64,000 bases of DNA from Rhizobium oryzicola. Its GTDB lineage: Bacteria; Pseudomonadota; Alphaproteobacteria; Rhizobiales; Rhizobiaceae. The notes beneath the pieces were generated by a model that ran no database searches, was not told the DNA's origin, and saw only the letters and a list, made by a program, of their open reading frames with translations. This document shows, piece after piece, positions 26,424-34,608 of this stretch (position 1 is the stretch's first letter; every line of letters begins with the position of its first letter). The DNA lies in NCBI RefSeq assembly GCF_030504645.1, contig NZ_JAUKWQ010000002.1:620001-684000 (forward strand), in the 5' to 3' direction. Both the position numbers and the translations under genes were made by a program.

Positions 26424-26504
26424 ATGCCGCGTAATCCTGTTCACATCAGTAAATTCTTCCCGGAAGGCGAGGGCGAATTCGCTGTGACGTTTATCCGCAA
26501 ATAA
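26424..26504 (+). CDS. Possible 26-residue peptide
   Basis: ATG-initiated short frame (MPRNPVHISKFFPEGEGEFA...) that ends three bases before a GC-rich hairpin. It has no ribosome site, so it may be chance or the tail of a lost gene. The rest of the 26280-26507 interval shows no other gene. Confidence 0.15.
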   Translation: MPRNPVHISKFFPEGEGEFAVTFIRK

Positions 26505-26507
26505 AAA

Positions 26508-26533
26508 GGGCGGGATCTGTTCCCGCCCATTTT
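26508..26533 (-). terminator. Terminator of XRE copy 2 (possibly bidirectional)
   Basis: GGGCGGGA-TCTGT-TCCCGCCC eight-pair stem with A/T tracts on both sides (AAAAA before, TTTT after). It lies just beyond the 3' end of the minus-strand XRE gene. Confidence 0.75.
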
Positions 26534-26543
26534 CTCTATAGAG
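26534..26543. repeat. Palindrome CTCTATAGAG downstream of XRE copy 2
   Basis: A perfect 10-bp palindrome just beyond the 3' end of the XRE gene. The same word occurs at 27030-27039, just upstream of its start. Confidence 0.4.
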
Positions 26544-26576
26544 TATCGACACGACACGCGGCTGATGCCGCCGATG

Positions 26577-26975
26577 TCAGAGACGGAACTTGGATTCCAG
26601 CCGCGCCAGGCGCGACGCCAGTTCTGCCAGCGAAAGCTGTCCGTCTTCAGAAGCTGCAGGTTCTGCCGGAGCAGGCTGATCTTCAAACAGCAGACGGTAA
26701 ATCTGCGGCTCATTGTAGCGCATCATTGTTTTGGCAAATTCCCGCGGCGGGATTTTGAGGGCTAAAGCATAGGCTTCATAGCGTTCCGGCGGCACCCGGC
26801 CACGCCCGGACTCGATCTGGGAGATGAAGGTATAGAACTCAATGCCGACCCTGGTCGCAAGCTCGCGCTGGCTCAGGTCAGCAACTTCACGCCGCTCCTT
26901 CAACCATGCGCCACATTCGCGCCGTAGTGCTGCGAGTTCATCCCTTCCTGTTGCTCTGTGAGCCTCCGCCTGCAT
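26577..26975 (-). CDS. XRE-family regulator (copy 2)
   Basis: A 132-residue paralog of the protein at 23843-24229, with the same HTH (ADLSQRELATRVGIEFYTFI), the same GRGRVPPERYEAYAL stretch, the same MMRYNEP segment and a coiled-coil-like end (LASRLARLESKF). Start at 26975 by alignment with copy 1 (both begin MQ, fifteen residues before ALRRE); a longer form from 27011 is possible. The HTH and downstream helix are nearly identical between copies, so the two proteins may bind the same operators. Divergent from surface-protein gene B at 27288. Confidence 0.9.
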   Translation of the reverse strand: MQAEAHRATGRDELAALRRECGAWLKERREVADLSQRELATRVGIEFYTFISQIESGRGRVPPERYEAYALALKIPPREFAKTMMRYNEPQIYRLLFEDQPAPAEPAASEDGQLSLAELASRLARLESKFRL

Positions 26976-27029
26976 CGTCTTTCGCCCTTGTTTGCGTGTT
27001 GTGCCGCCCATGGCCTTGTTGTGTTGTAA

Positions 27030-27039
27030 CTCTATAGAG
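27030..27039. promoter_or_regulatory. Palindrome CTCTATAGAG upstream of XRE copy 2
   Basis: A perfect 10-bp palindrome 55 bases upstream of the XRE start and repeated at the other end of the gene. A candidate autoregulatory operator; binding is inference. The remaining region to 27210 holds no gene. Confidence 0.4.
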
Positions 27040-27210
27040 CAATTTTATGACGCCTGTAAAGATGCTGTCTACGTTTCCATTGCACATCATATAGGCTCAA
27101 AACCCCCTTTTTCACTTCATTGATGCTTTCATGACGGGTTGTGCACGGTAAAAGAGCGTGTGCAGTGAAATTAATAGTCATGAATTTGTGTGAGGTCGTA
27201 TAGCGCAGGG

Positions 27211-27237
27211 TTGACGTTAAGCCAAACACGGTATAGC
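27211..27237 (+). promoter_or_regulatory. Putative promoter of surface-protein gene B
   Basis: TTGACG, 15 bases, TATAGC: the same hexamers and spacing as before gene A (24504-24530). Confidence 0.6.
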
Positions 27238-27246
27238 AGTTCCTAC

Positions 27247-27263
27247 CGACCGACGTACGGTCG
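27247..27263 (+). promoter_or_regulatory. 5' leader hairpin of surface-protein gene B
   Basis: CGACCG-ACGTA-CGGTCG, a perfect six-pair stem, followed by TTCCAATCGAGAGGAAACTT shared with gene A. The inner stem and loop differ between copies while pairing is kept, which suggests selection on structure. Confidence 0.55.
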
Positions 27264-27287
27264 TTCCAATCGAGAGGAAACTTCACA

Positions 27288-29654
27288 ATGGCTACCATTC
27301 AAGGCGTATACGTCGCCCTGTTCGGCCGTCCGGCTGACCCGACGGGTCTCGCTTACTTCAACTCCGTCACCAAGAACGGCGCTGACCTGTCCGGTATCGG
27401 CGATCTTTCTTCGACTGCAGAATACAAGGCTCGTTTCGCTGGTCTCTCCAACGTCCAGATCGTAAACTCGGTCTATCAGTCGCTGTTCGGCCGCGACGCT
27501 GATGTTGCTGGTCTCTCGTTCTTCGCGAACGGCCTGGCTTCCGGCAAGTACAACATCAACAACATCGCGATCACCATTCTCGATGGCGCGCAGGGCACTG
27601 ACCTGACGACCGTCAACAACAAGATCGCTGCAGCCAACCTCTACACGGCTGCTCTCGACACCACCCCGGAAATCGTTGCTTACACCGGCAATGCTGCTGC
27701 CGACGCTGGCCGCGCTTTCATCGCTGGCGTAACGACCACCGTTCCGGCCCAGACGGCTGTTGACACGGCTGTTGCCAACATGGTTTCGACCGCTGGTAAC
27801 GCTTCTGGCCAGACCTTCACGCTGACGACCTCTGCTGACATCCTGACCGGCACCGGCGGCAACGACACCTTCATCGGTGACAACACCGGTACCAATGCGA
27901 CGGTTACTGCTGGTGACCAGATCAACGGTGGCGCTGGCGTCGATACGTTCAAGTACTACCTCGCTGCCGCTACCGGCGTTGAAGCAGCTGTTCTGCCGCA
28001 GCTGACGAACGTTGAGAACATCTACTACAAGGGTGGTGTTCTTGGTGATGCGAAGACGCTTGACGTGTCCGGCATTGCTGGTGTGACGGGCGTTGAAATC
28101 GACACGCCTTCTGCTGCATTGGTTGCCAACGCGAACTTCACTGTTAAGACCTCTGCTACGCAGGGTGTGACGCTTGATAAGATCAACGTTGCCAACGGTG
28201 GTACTGCGAAGGTTACGCTTTCCGGCGCAACGGCTGTTACCCTCAACGGCAACGGTACGGATTCGACCAACAACGGTACGCTGCAGGTCGACTTCTCAAG
28301 CGCGACTGCAACGTCTGCAAGCATTGCAACGACCGGCGCATCCAGCAAGGTTACCCTGCTTAATAGCGGCGCTAAGGTCAGCACCCTGACCATCACCGGT
28401 ACTCAGGATCTGACGCTCGCTGAAGGCCTGACCACGCTGAAGACGATCGACGCTTCTGCCGCTACCGGCAAGATCGCTGTTGATACGTCGTCCGCGACTG
28501 TTGATGCTGCGTTCACCTTCAAGGCTGGCGCTGGCAACGACACCCTCACGCTGTCCCAGGCAAGCCTCCAGGCTTTGACCTCTGGTGCTCAGCTGGCTGG
28601 TAACGCTGGTACGGACACGATTTCCATCGTGAACACCGGCAACGACATCACCTTCGCTGCCAAGGAGTACACTGCTCTGAACGCCGCAACGGGCTTCGAA
28701 ATCCTGCAGGTTTCCGGTAAGTCTGCTGCGACGGTTGATGCCTCTCAGCTGACCTCCATCAAGGAGTTCGCAGTTGGTGCCGGCACCAACACCATCACCA
28801 AGGTTGCTTCCGGCTCGGCTCTGGACATTCTTGCTGCTGGTACGCAGAAGGTTTCCGGCTCGGTTGGCGTCAGCGATCTGACTGTTAACCTCGGTTCTGC
28901 TACGGCAACGGCTGGTGTCACCAACACTGCTCTCGACGTAACGGGTCTGACCAACGTTACCGTCAATGCCAACATCAAGCCGGGCACTGTCGGCGCAACG
29001 TTCGATCTCGGCACGCTGACGAACAGCGACAACTCGACGTTCACCATCAAGGGTAACGGCGACGTTAAGATCGCGCTTGCAGCTGCAACGGCAACGGGTA
29101 GCAAGGTTGACGGTTCTGCTTCGACCGGTATTCTCGACATCACCGGCAACAAGGCTAACCTCGATCTGACGAAGGCTGCTCTGGCTGACGTTCTGATCGG
29201 CGGTGCTGGCAACGACAAGATCCACGTCGGTGCAAACGGTGCGATCGTAACCGGCGGTGCAGGCAACGACCAGTTTGACGTTGTCAAGGCTGTTGTTGGT
29301 ACGGGCGCAACTTCAGGTAACACTGAAACTCCGTGGACGACTATCAAGGACTTCACGAAGGGCGACAGCATCCAGTTCGGCACCGACTTTAAGGTTGCCA
29401 GCGCTGTTACCAAGGTTGACCTCAGCGGCCTGGCTGCCAACTCCACCGACACCCAGGTTGTTACGGCCCTGCTGGCTAAGGGTAACGCAAAGGGCGATGT
29501 TCTTTGGGGTACCTACAACGGCCAGACCTACGTATACGAAGACGCAGGCACTGCAAAGACTGCAGACGCTGGCGACATCGCTGTCAAGATCACGGGTATT
29601 GTTGATCTGTCCACCAGCACGCACGCTGCTGACCAGATCCTGGTTTTCGCATAA
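27288..29654 (+). CDS. DUF4214/RTX S-layer-like secreted protein B
   Basis: A 788-residue paralog of protein A: same first 28 residues, same two DUF4214 repeats (second is YQSLFGRDADVAGLSFF), then a longer beta-rich Thr/Ala/Gly domain. RTX-type motifs appear at TGTGGNDTF, GAGNDTLTLS, GGAGNDKIHVG and GGAGNDQFDVV. The C-terminus (VLWGTYNGQTYVYED ... ADQILVFA) resembles that of Caulobacter RsaA, the part that carries its type I secretion signal. No cysteine. Codon use is strongly biased to GCT/GGT/AAG, as in highly expressed genes, and differs from nearby genes. Probably calcium-binding and surface-associated, forming a layer or adhesin. A strong terminator follows. Confidence 0.85.
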   Translation: MATIQGVYVALFGRPADPTGLAYFNSVTKNGADLSGIGDLSSTAEYKARFAGLSNVQIVNSVYQSLFGRDADVAGLSFFANGLASGKYNINNIAITILDGAQGTDLTTVNNKIAAANLYTAALDTTPEIVAYTGNAAADAGRAFIAGVTTTVPAQTAVDTAVANMVSTAGNASGQTFTLTTSADILTGTGGNDTFIGDNTGTNATVTAGDQINGGAGVDTFKYYLAAATGVEAAVLPQLTNVENIYYKGGVLGDAKTLDVSGIAGVTGVEIDTPSAALVANANFTVKTSATQGVTLDKINVANGGTAKVTLSGATAVTLNGNGTDSTNNGTLQVDFSSATATSASIATTGASSKVTLLNSGAKVSTLTITGTQDLTLAEGLTTLKTIDASAATGKIAVDTSSATVDAAFTFKAGAGNDTLTLSQASLQALTSGAQLAGNAGTDTISIVNTGNDITFAAKEYTALNAATGFEILQVSGKSAATVDASQLTSIKEFAVGAGTNTITKVASGSALDILAAGTQKVSGSVGVSDLTVNLGSATATAGVTNTALDVTGLTNVTVNANIKPGTVGATFDLGTLTNSDNSTFTIKGNGDVKIALAAATATGSKVDGSASTGILDITGNKANLDLTKAALADVLIGGAGNDKIHVGANGAIVTGGAGNDQFDVVKAVVGTGATSGNTETPWTTIKDFTKGDSIQFGTDFKVASAVTKVDLSGLAANSTDTQVVTALLAKGNAKGDVLWGTYNGQTYVYEDAGTAKTADAGDIAVKITGIVDLSTSTHAADQILVFA

Positions 29655-29698
29655 TATTGTGAGACCTTCGGCGTGTTGCTAACGCCTGCGATTTAAGG

Positions 29699-29730
29699 AG
29701 AGCCAGCCCTTTGGGCTGGCTCTTTTTTTT
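29699..29730 (+). terminator. Rho-independent terminator of surface-protein gene B
   Basis: AGAGCCAGCCC-TTT-GGGCTGGCTCT, an eleven-pair stem running into eight T. It lies 30 bases before the methyltransferase start, so that gene likely has its own promoter or depends on read-through. Confidence 0.92.
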
Positions 29731-29760
29731 GGAGCTACCGAACAGTTATGGGGAAAGAAG

Positions 29761-31293
29761 ATGGCGGCATGGGCGGCAGGATATGTATCCGACCTTGACT
29801 ATAATTTCGGCTATTTCCCCGAGTTGAACCCAACCCATCTGGAGCTGGCTTTGCTCAGCAGGGGGATCAAGCCGCCCAAGATCGAGAATGCGTGCGAACT
29901 AGGGTTCGGGCAGGGGATTAGCGTAAACGTACATTGTGCGGCCTCGTCAGTGCGATGGTATGGCAATGACTTCAATCCCAACCAGTTGCTTTTCGCGCGA
30001 GACCTTGCCAGTAGTTATCAGGATGGCGCGCGCCTGACCGATGAATCCTTCGTTGAATTCTGCCGCCGCGATGATCTCCCGGACTTTGACTATATATGTC
30101 TCCACGGCATTTGGAGTTGGATCAACGAGGAAAATCGGGGCGTAATCGTGGACTTCCTGCGCCGCAAGTTGCGCGTGGGCGGTGTTCTTTACATCAGCTA
30201 CAATACGCTGCCGGGATGGGCTCAACTCATGCCGTTGCGCTATCTGATGGCAAGTCATGCGCAGGCGCTTGGTTCGCCAAAAGGCTCGGTTTATCACCGT
30301 TTGACCGATGCGTTGAATTTCGCAACACAAGTTCTGTCTACAAATGCTGCGTTTGGGCGTACGAATCCGACTGTATTCGATCGGCTAAATCTCATTCACA
30401 CGCAGGACCGCACTTATTTAGCGCACGAATATTTCAACCAAAATTGGCGCCCCATGTATTTCAACGAGGTTGCCGCGCAATTGGAGCCCGCAAAGTTATC
30501 CTATGCAGCTTCAGCTAATCTCTTTGATCACATCGATCCTATCAACTTCTCTTCCGAGCAACTGGAGTTGCTGTCAAGCATACCCGACATCGCACTGCGT
30601 GAGACGGTTCGCGACTACATCATAAACGGCGTGTTTCGTAAGGACTACTGGGTAAAGGGTACTCAGACGCTCAGTGATGTGGATCGTATAGCGGCATTGG
30701 CAGAGTTTCACGTGGTTGCGACTTGTTCCTGGGGGGAGGCGCCCAAGAAGATCACTGGCCCTCAGGGCGAGGCATTGCTTGATGAGCGCATTTATCGGCC
30801 GATCCTCGAAATGCTGTCGGACTTTCAGGTGCAGGCGCTATCGCAATTGGCTACCAAGTTATCGGATCGTTTGAATTTCGAGCAAATTCTACAGGCTTTG
30901 CTGATCCTTGCGGGAATGGGACGTTTGCATTTCATTCGGCCGCACAACAATCTTAAATCGATCAAGACGAAAACGGCATCGTTGAATCACAAGCTGTGCG
31001 AGCGAGCGAAGAGGGGCGGTGAGATTGCGGTGCTCGCCAGCCCGCTGACTGCTGGCGGTGTTCCGGTGGCACGTTTCAGCCAGCTGTTTGTTCTCGCCAT
31101 GCAAACTGGCAAGAAGAGCGCGGATGAGCTTGCGCTGTTTACGTTGGATATTTTACGTGCGTCCGGCCACGCCCTTGTGAGAGACGGGCAAATCCTTTCT
31201 GGGCGAGAGGAAGCACTGGTTGAACTAACCACTCAGGCTACGACGTTTTTGCGCAGCGAATTTCCCAAACTACGCGCCCTGCAGGTCGTGTAG
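29761..31293 (+). CDS. SAM methyltransferase with methyltransferase regulatory domain
   Basis: A 510-residue class I methyltransferase. Motif I is ELGFGQG (residues 46-52), motif II includes YGNDFNPNQL, and DYICLHGIWSWI and RVGGVLYISYNTLPGW follow. The region beyond about residue 220 matches the 'predicted methyltransferase regulatory domain' class (MethyTransf_Reg). Proteins of this architecture include rickettsial lysine methyltransferases that modify outer-membrane protein OmpB; that link is from memory. It immediately follows surface-protein gene B, so modification of A or B is an attractive guess. Its AT content and rarer codons differ from neighbours, hinting at transfer. SD GGGGAAAG precedes the ATG. 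Confidence 0.85.
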   Translation: MAAWAAGYVSDLDYNFGYFPELNPTHLELALLSRGIKPPKIENACELGFGQGISVNVHCAASSVRWYGNDFNPNQLLFARDLASSYQDGARLTDESFVEFCRRDDLPDFDYICLHGIWSWINEENRGVIVDFLRRKLRVGGVLYISYNTLPGWAQLMPLRYLMASHAQALGSPKGSVYHRLTDALNFATQVLSTNAAFGRTNPTVFDRLNLIHTQDRTYLAHEYFNQNWRPMYFNEVAAQLEPAKLSYAASANLFDHIDPINFSSEQLELLSSIPDIALRETVRDYIINGVFRKDYWVKGTQTLSDVDRIAALAEFHVVATCSWGEAPKKITGPQGEALLDERIYRPILEMLSDFQVQALSQLATKLSDRLNFEQILQALLILAGMGRLHFIRPHNNLKSIKTKTASLNHKLCERAKRGGEIAVLASPLTAGGVPVARFSQLFVLAMQTGKKSADELALFTLDILRASGHALVRDGQILSGREEALVELTTQATTFLRSEFPKLRALQVV

Positions 31294-31837
31294 CGATCTG
31301 TCCTGAAGATATCAGATTGTCTGAAATACTCGGCGCCTATGCGCCGAGAGACATTCTGCGACGCTTCTTTCGTGCATCATCCATTGATTACATGTCATGA
31401 GTCTACTGTATTTTCGCGTTGATGCAGCGCCATCCGGCCGAAGCGGCAACTGTTAGTTCATCAACGTGGTCGTATTCAGTAAAGTCTCTTCTAAAGAAAT
31501 CTTGAGTCTTTTTGGTGTGATTTCATGCTTCGCGGTGTTTTTCATAGTTTTCGTCAGGTGACATTCTGAAATATATGTGAAGCGATATGCGGGAGCGCTG
31601 CATGCGTCCGGCTGGGTCGTCGATTCGCGCATTATCTAGAAGCGATGCATGGATGGTGGTGCCAGCACGCGAGCCATGCGCGCTGCAAATCCGCCATTGC
31701 GTCTTTTCCCCGTCTCCTGCACTTTACGTAACAATTGACGACTGGATTCGGAATGATTTGAACAATCCCGTTAAGGCTTCTGTTATGGTCTCCCCATAAC
31801 GTCCGTCGCAAGTTGATACTTGATTAAGGAGTTCGGA
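31294..31837. other. Intergenic region with one hairpin, no gene seen
   Basis: About 540 bases of relatively AT-rich sequence. CTCGGCGC-CTAT-GCGCCGAG at 31329-31348 is a perfect eight-pair stem without a T-run, perhaps a weak terminator for the methyltransferase gene. No convincing frame elsewhere. TAAGGAG at 31824-31830 is the ribosome site of the next gene. Confidence 0.5.
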
Positions 31838-32743
31838 ATGATTCCGACGGCAAGAGGGGCGCTGCGCGTCATCAAAACCTCTCTCATCCTGAAGGTTTTT
31901 CTGGTCTGTTTTCTGGCCGTGCATGCGCCGTTGATCGGCCTGATTGTCTATCTGGCTTTTGGCCTGCCGGAAGATCCTGTCCCTATGGTCTCCGCCGTGG
32001 TTGCGGTGACGGTGTTGGGCACTGTGTTTTCCTTCGCCATGATGTGGATGTTCTTCAAGCCGCTGCGGACGCTGGCCGCCTCCGTGCGCCGCTTCAATGT
32101 GGATGGCGTTCCCTTCCAGCTTCCCTCCGATCGCAGTGACGAGGTGGGCGTGGTGCTGCGCTCCGTCACCTGCATGGTGTCGGATATGAACCTTCTGATG
32201 ATGCGGCTGAAGCATCAGGCGCTGACGGACCCGCTGACGGGGCTTGGCAATCGCCGCTGGCTGAACGAGAGGGTTGCGGAAGAGATCGCGCGCGCCAAGC
32301 GCCAGCGTGAGACGATTTCCATCATCGTCTTCGATCTCGACAACTTCAAGCAGATCAATGACCGTTATGGCCATGACGTGGGCGACCATGTGCTGGTGGC
32401 TGCCGGTGAGCTGATCACCAAGCATGTGCGGCCCTATGATCTCGCGGCCCGGATCGGCGGGGAAGAATTCTGCGTGGTGTTGCCGCGCACCCGTGGTGCC
32501 GATGCACTGACCATTGCCGAGCGCCTGCGCGCCTGCTTTGAGGAAGCGATCGTGCATCCCTTGGCCAAGGGTCGTGTTACCGCAAGCTTCGGCGTCTATC
32601 AGGCCGAGCCGGAAGATGGCCTGGCGCGCATGCTGACCTTTGCCGATAATGCGCTTTATCATGCCAAGCAGTCCGGCCGGAACCTTGTGCTCTCCTACGA
32701 TCCGGACAAGCAGATGAGCAGTACCGGAAACCGGCGCGATTAA
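31838..32743 (+). CDS. Membrane diguanylate cyclase (GGEEF)
   Basis: A 301-residue protein: two membrane helices (about residues 14-70) with a short loop between, a HAMP-like linker (FFKPLRTLAASVRRF), and a GGDEF domain with signature GGEEF. RPYD, five residues before GGEEF, is a canonical RxxD I-site for product inhibition by c-di-GMP, so this enzyme is probably active and feedback-inhibited. The start is ATG 31838 because TAAGGAG sits seven bases upstream; a TTG 18 bases earlier lacks such a site. Second c-di-GMP protein near the surface-protein locus. Confidence 0.93.
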   Translation: MIPTARGALRVIKTSLILKVFLVCFLAVHAPLIGLIVYLAFGLPEDPVPMVSAVVAVTVLGTVFSFAMMWMFFKPLRTLAASVRRFNVDGVPFQLPSDRSDEVGVVLRSVTCMVSDMNLLMMRLKHQALTDPLTGLGNRRWLNERVAEEIARAKRQRETISIIVFDLDNFKQINDRYGHDVGDHVLVAAGELITKHVRPYDLAARIGGEEFCVVLPRTRGADALTIAERLRACFEEAIVHPLAKGRVTASFGVYQAEPEDGLARMLTFADNALYHAKQSGRNLVLSYDPDKQMSSTGNRRD

Positions 32744-32870
32744 GCGCGCAACGGGGTGGGAGGCTGAGGCGTTTCACCCCGCCGAGACTTTGTTCACGCC
32801 TCTCTGTAAGGAGAGGCAGATGCGTGACGCCTTCGGTGGGTTGCGTGGTGGCTTGGCGTTGCGTTGTGCC

Positions 32871-33137
32871 TCAGCGGCCCGTTGCCATCAGCGCTGCCGG
32901 TTCGCCGACGATGGCATCGCGCTGCTGTTCGACAAGATCCCGCGCCAGTTCGAAAATTCCTTGCGGATCATCCTCTGCATTTTCATCCAGCATGTCCATG
33001 GCGGCGGCGTAGACCGCCTGTTCCTCCGCTGGGGAAAGCACACCTTTCTGCACGAGCACGCCCAGAAGGCTGGTGACCATTGCCGCAGACGCAAGGGCAT
33101 TGGCCGAGGCGCAAAGAATTTCCGTTTCCGTCTTCAT
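32871..33137 (-). CDS. Small hypothetical protein (88 aa)
   Basis: MKTETEILCASANALASAAM... an acidic, helical 88-residue protein with a conserved-looking centre (LVQKGVLSPAEEQAVYAAAMDMLDE). AGGGGATGG lies upstream of the ATG. I do not recognise a family; proteins of this style are common, short and uncharacterised in rhizobia. Its own compact codon pattern and ribosome site support a real gene. Confidence 0.7.
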   Translation of the reverse strand: MKTETEILCASANALASAAMVTSLLGVLVQKGVLSPAEEQAVYAAAMDMLDENAEDDPQGIFELARDLVEQQRDAIVGEPAALMATGR

Positions 33138-33287
33138 GCAATGCCATCCCCTGTCTTCGATAAGATAGTCTCTCAGCTATCATGAAAAGAAAAGGGGGAA
33201 TGGCGATCAAATTTTCTCGGCAACGTTGCATGTGCCGTCCGATGGAGACGCTCCCGGCGGGCGGCGATCGCGATGGCCGCTCTGCAT

Positions 33288-33491
33288 TCAGGCGGCGAGC
33301 AGCGCTCTCAGCTGTTCCTCGCGGCGAACGCCATGTTCATAAAGATTGATGATGAGGGCTGCAAGTTCAACAGCTTGCGTGCTGCGCTTGTCCAGCCGAC
33401 GCCTGTTGGCAATGGTTTCGAAGAGCTGCTGCAGCATCGACAGTTCTTCAGGCATGATGACGCCACGATGCGTCGTCTTGTCCTTGATCAT
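33288..33491 (-). CDS. Small hypothetical protein (67 aa)
   Basis: I start it at the ATG at 33491 because AAAGGTGA lies five bases upstream; the longer form from 33524 has no ribosome site. The protein (MIKDKTTHRG ... ELSMLQQLFETIANRRRLD ... AALIINLYEHGVRREEQLRALLA) is helical and basic, a coiled-coil-like adaptor or regulator by look. No family recognised. Confidence 0.65.
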   Translation of the reverse strand: MIKDKTTHRGVIMPEELSMLQQLFETIANRRRLDKRSTQAVELAALIINLYEHGVRREEQLRALLAA

Positions 33492-33548
33492 CAGGATCAC
33501 CTTTATCAGATCCGCCCGCCTCATGCGGGAGGTTTATGTGCCGCGCGT

Positions 33549-33600
33549 GCAGAAGGGCCATCGCGATCGCATGTTGACCGGGGGTCGACGGCCCTTCTGC
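33549..33600. repeat. Nested inverted-repeat structure
   Basis: GCAGAAGGGCC (33549-33559) pairs perfectly with GGCCCTTCTGC (33590-33600). Inside, GTTGACC-GGG-GGTCGAC (33573-33589) forms a second hairpin that abuts the outer right arm, and GCGATCGC (33563-33570) is itself a palindrome. Could be a structured RNA or a cruciform protein site; no T-run follows. Confidence 0.5.
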
Positions 33601-33813
33601 CTGTGGGGCAGGGGGACCATGGCCGACTCCGCGGCCTTCGTCTTGTTTGGTTCAGGGATAAAGTTAGCGAGAGGTTATGTCCTACATCGAGGCGCATCAA
33701 TGCGGGACGAATGCCCCGTCAAATTCCCGTTATGGGCTCTTTCCATCTATCCCCACCCGTGGCGCGCGCCTTCCATATGCAGTATGGCTGCGGAAAATTT
33801 TCGAGGTCATGTG

Positions 33814-34605
33814 ATGAGCCGGTTGCCCATTCTTTCCCTGCTGTTGACGATCGGCCTTTCTGGCCCCTCACTTGCCACGGATATACGGCCTGCGGCCTCC
33901 ACGCCTCCCACCGGGGCCTCTGCCAAGTCTCCTGCATTGGTCGAGCCTCGGCTGAAGGTGAAGGGGTCAGGCATTGCGACGCGTCCGCGTGTGGCGCTGA
34001 CCTTCGATGCCTGCATGGGGCAGGCGGATCCGCGTATCATCTCCGTGCTGGTCAACGAGCGCATTCCGGCAACCATCTTCGTCACTGCCCGCTGGCTGCG
34101 CAAAAACCCGGAGACGACAGCCATCTTCCTCCAGCATCCGGATTTGTTCGAGCTGGAAAATCATGGCGAGAATCACATTCCCGCGGTGGATGTGCCCGTC
34201 GCGATCTACGGCATTCCGGCGGCCGGTTCACCAGATGCGGTGGCGCGCGAAGTGTCAGGCGGGGCGAGCGCCATGCTTGCGTCCGGCATTGCTGCGCCAC
34301 GCTGGTTCCGTGGCTCAACTGCGAAGTATGATGCCTCATCCATCCGGCAGATCCGCCAGATGGGCTATCGCATTGCCGGTTATTCGGTGAACGGGGATGG
34401 CGGTTCGCTGCTGGGCGCCGATATGGCGGAAAAGCGTGTGGCGGGGGCGAAAGATGGTGATGTGGTGCTGGCCCACATCAACCAGCCGACTCATGCAGCA
34501 GGCGAGGGCGTGGCGCGCGCTTTGCTATCGCTGAAAAAGCGCGGCACCGAATTCGTAAAGCTTTCCGACGCGGAAGAGATCGGCGACAACGAGACAACCC
34601 GATAA
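33814..34605 (+). CDS. Secreted polysaccharide deacetylase-like protein
   Basis: A 263-residue NodB-fold protein. Signal peptide MSRLPILSLLLTIGLSGPSLA, then VALTFDACMG (motif 1, where family members usually have TFDDG), a helical segment, HGENHIP (motif 2), PRWFRGSTAKYD and VVLAHINQPTH near the end. Such enzymes remove acetyl groups from surface or peptidoglycan sugars. Asp in motif 1 and the H-x-x-x-H-like pair are kept, so it may be active. ATG at 33814 overlaps an upstream GTG three bases earlier. Confidence 0.85.
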   Translation: MSRLPILSLLLTIGLSGPSLATDIRPAASTPPTGASAKSPALVEPRLKVKGSGIATRPRVALTFDACMGQADPRIISVLVNERIPATIFVTARWLRKNPETTAIFLQHPDLFELENHGENHIPAVDVPVAIYGIPAAGSPDAVAREVSGGASAMLASGIAAPRWFRGSTAKYDASSIRQIRQMGYRIAGYSVNGDGGSLLGADMAEKRVAGAKDGDVVLAHINQPTHAAGEGVARALLSLKKRGTEFVKLSDAEEIGDNETTR

Positions 34606-34608
34606 CGA

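Noticed and set aside
28296-29225. Minus-strand open frame of 309 codons within surface-protein gene B
   Set aside because: Same reason: low-complexity composition that mirrors the sense gene.
33601-33813. Possible tRNA or riboswitch upstream of the deacetylase gene
   Set aside because: GGTTCAGGGATAAAG looks faintly like a T-arm, but no matching acceptor or anticodon stems could be formed.
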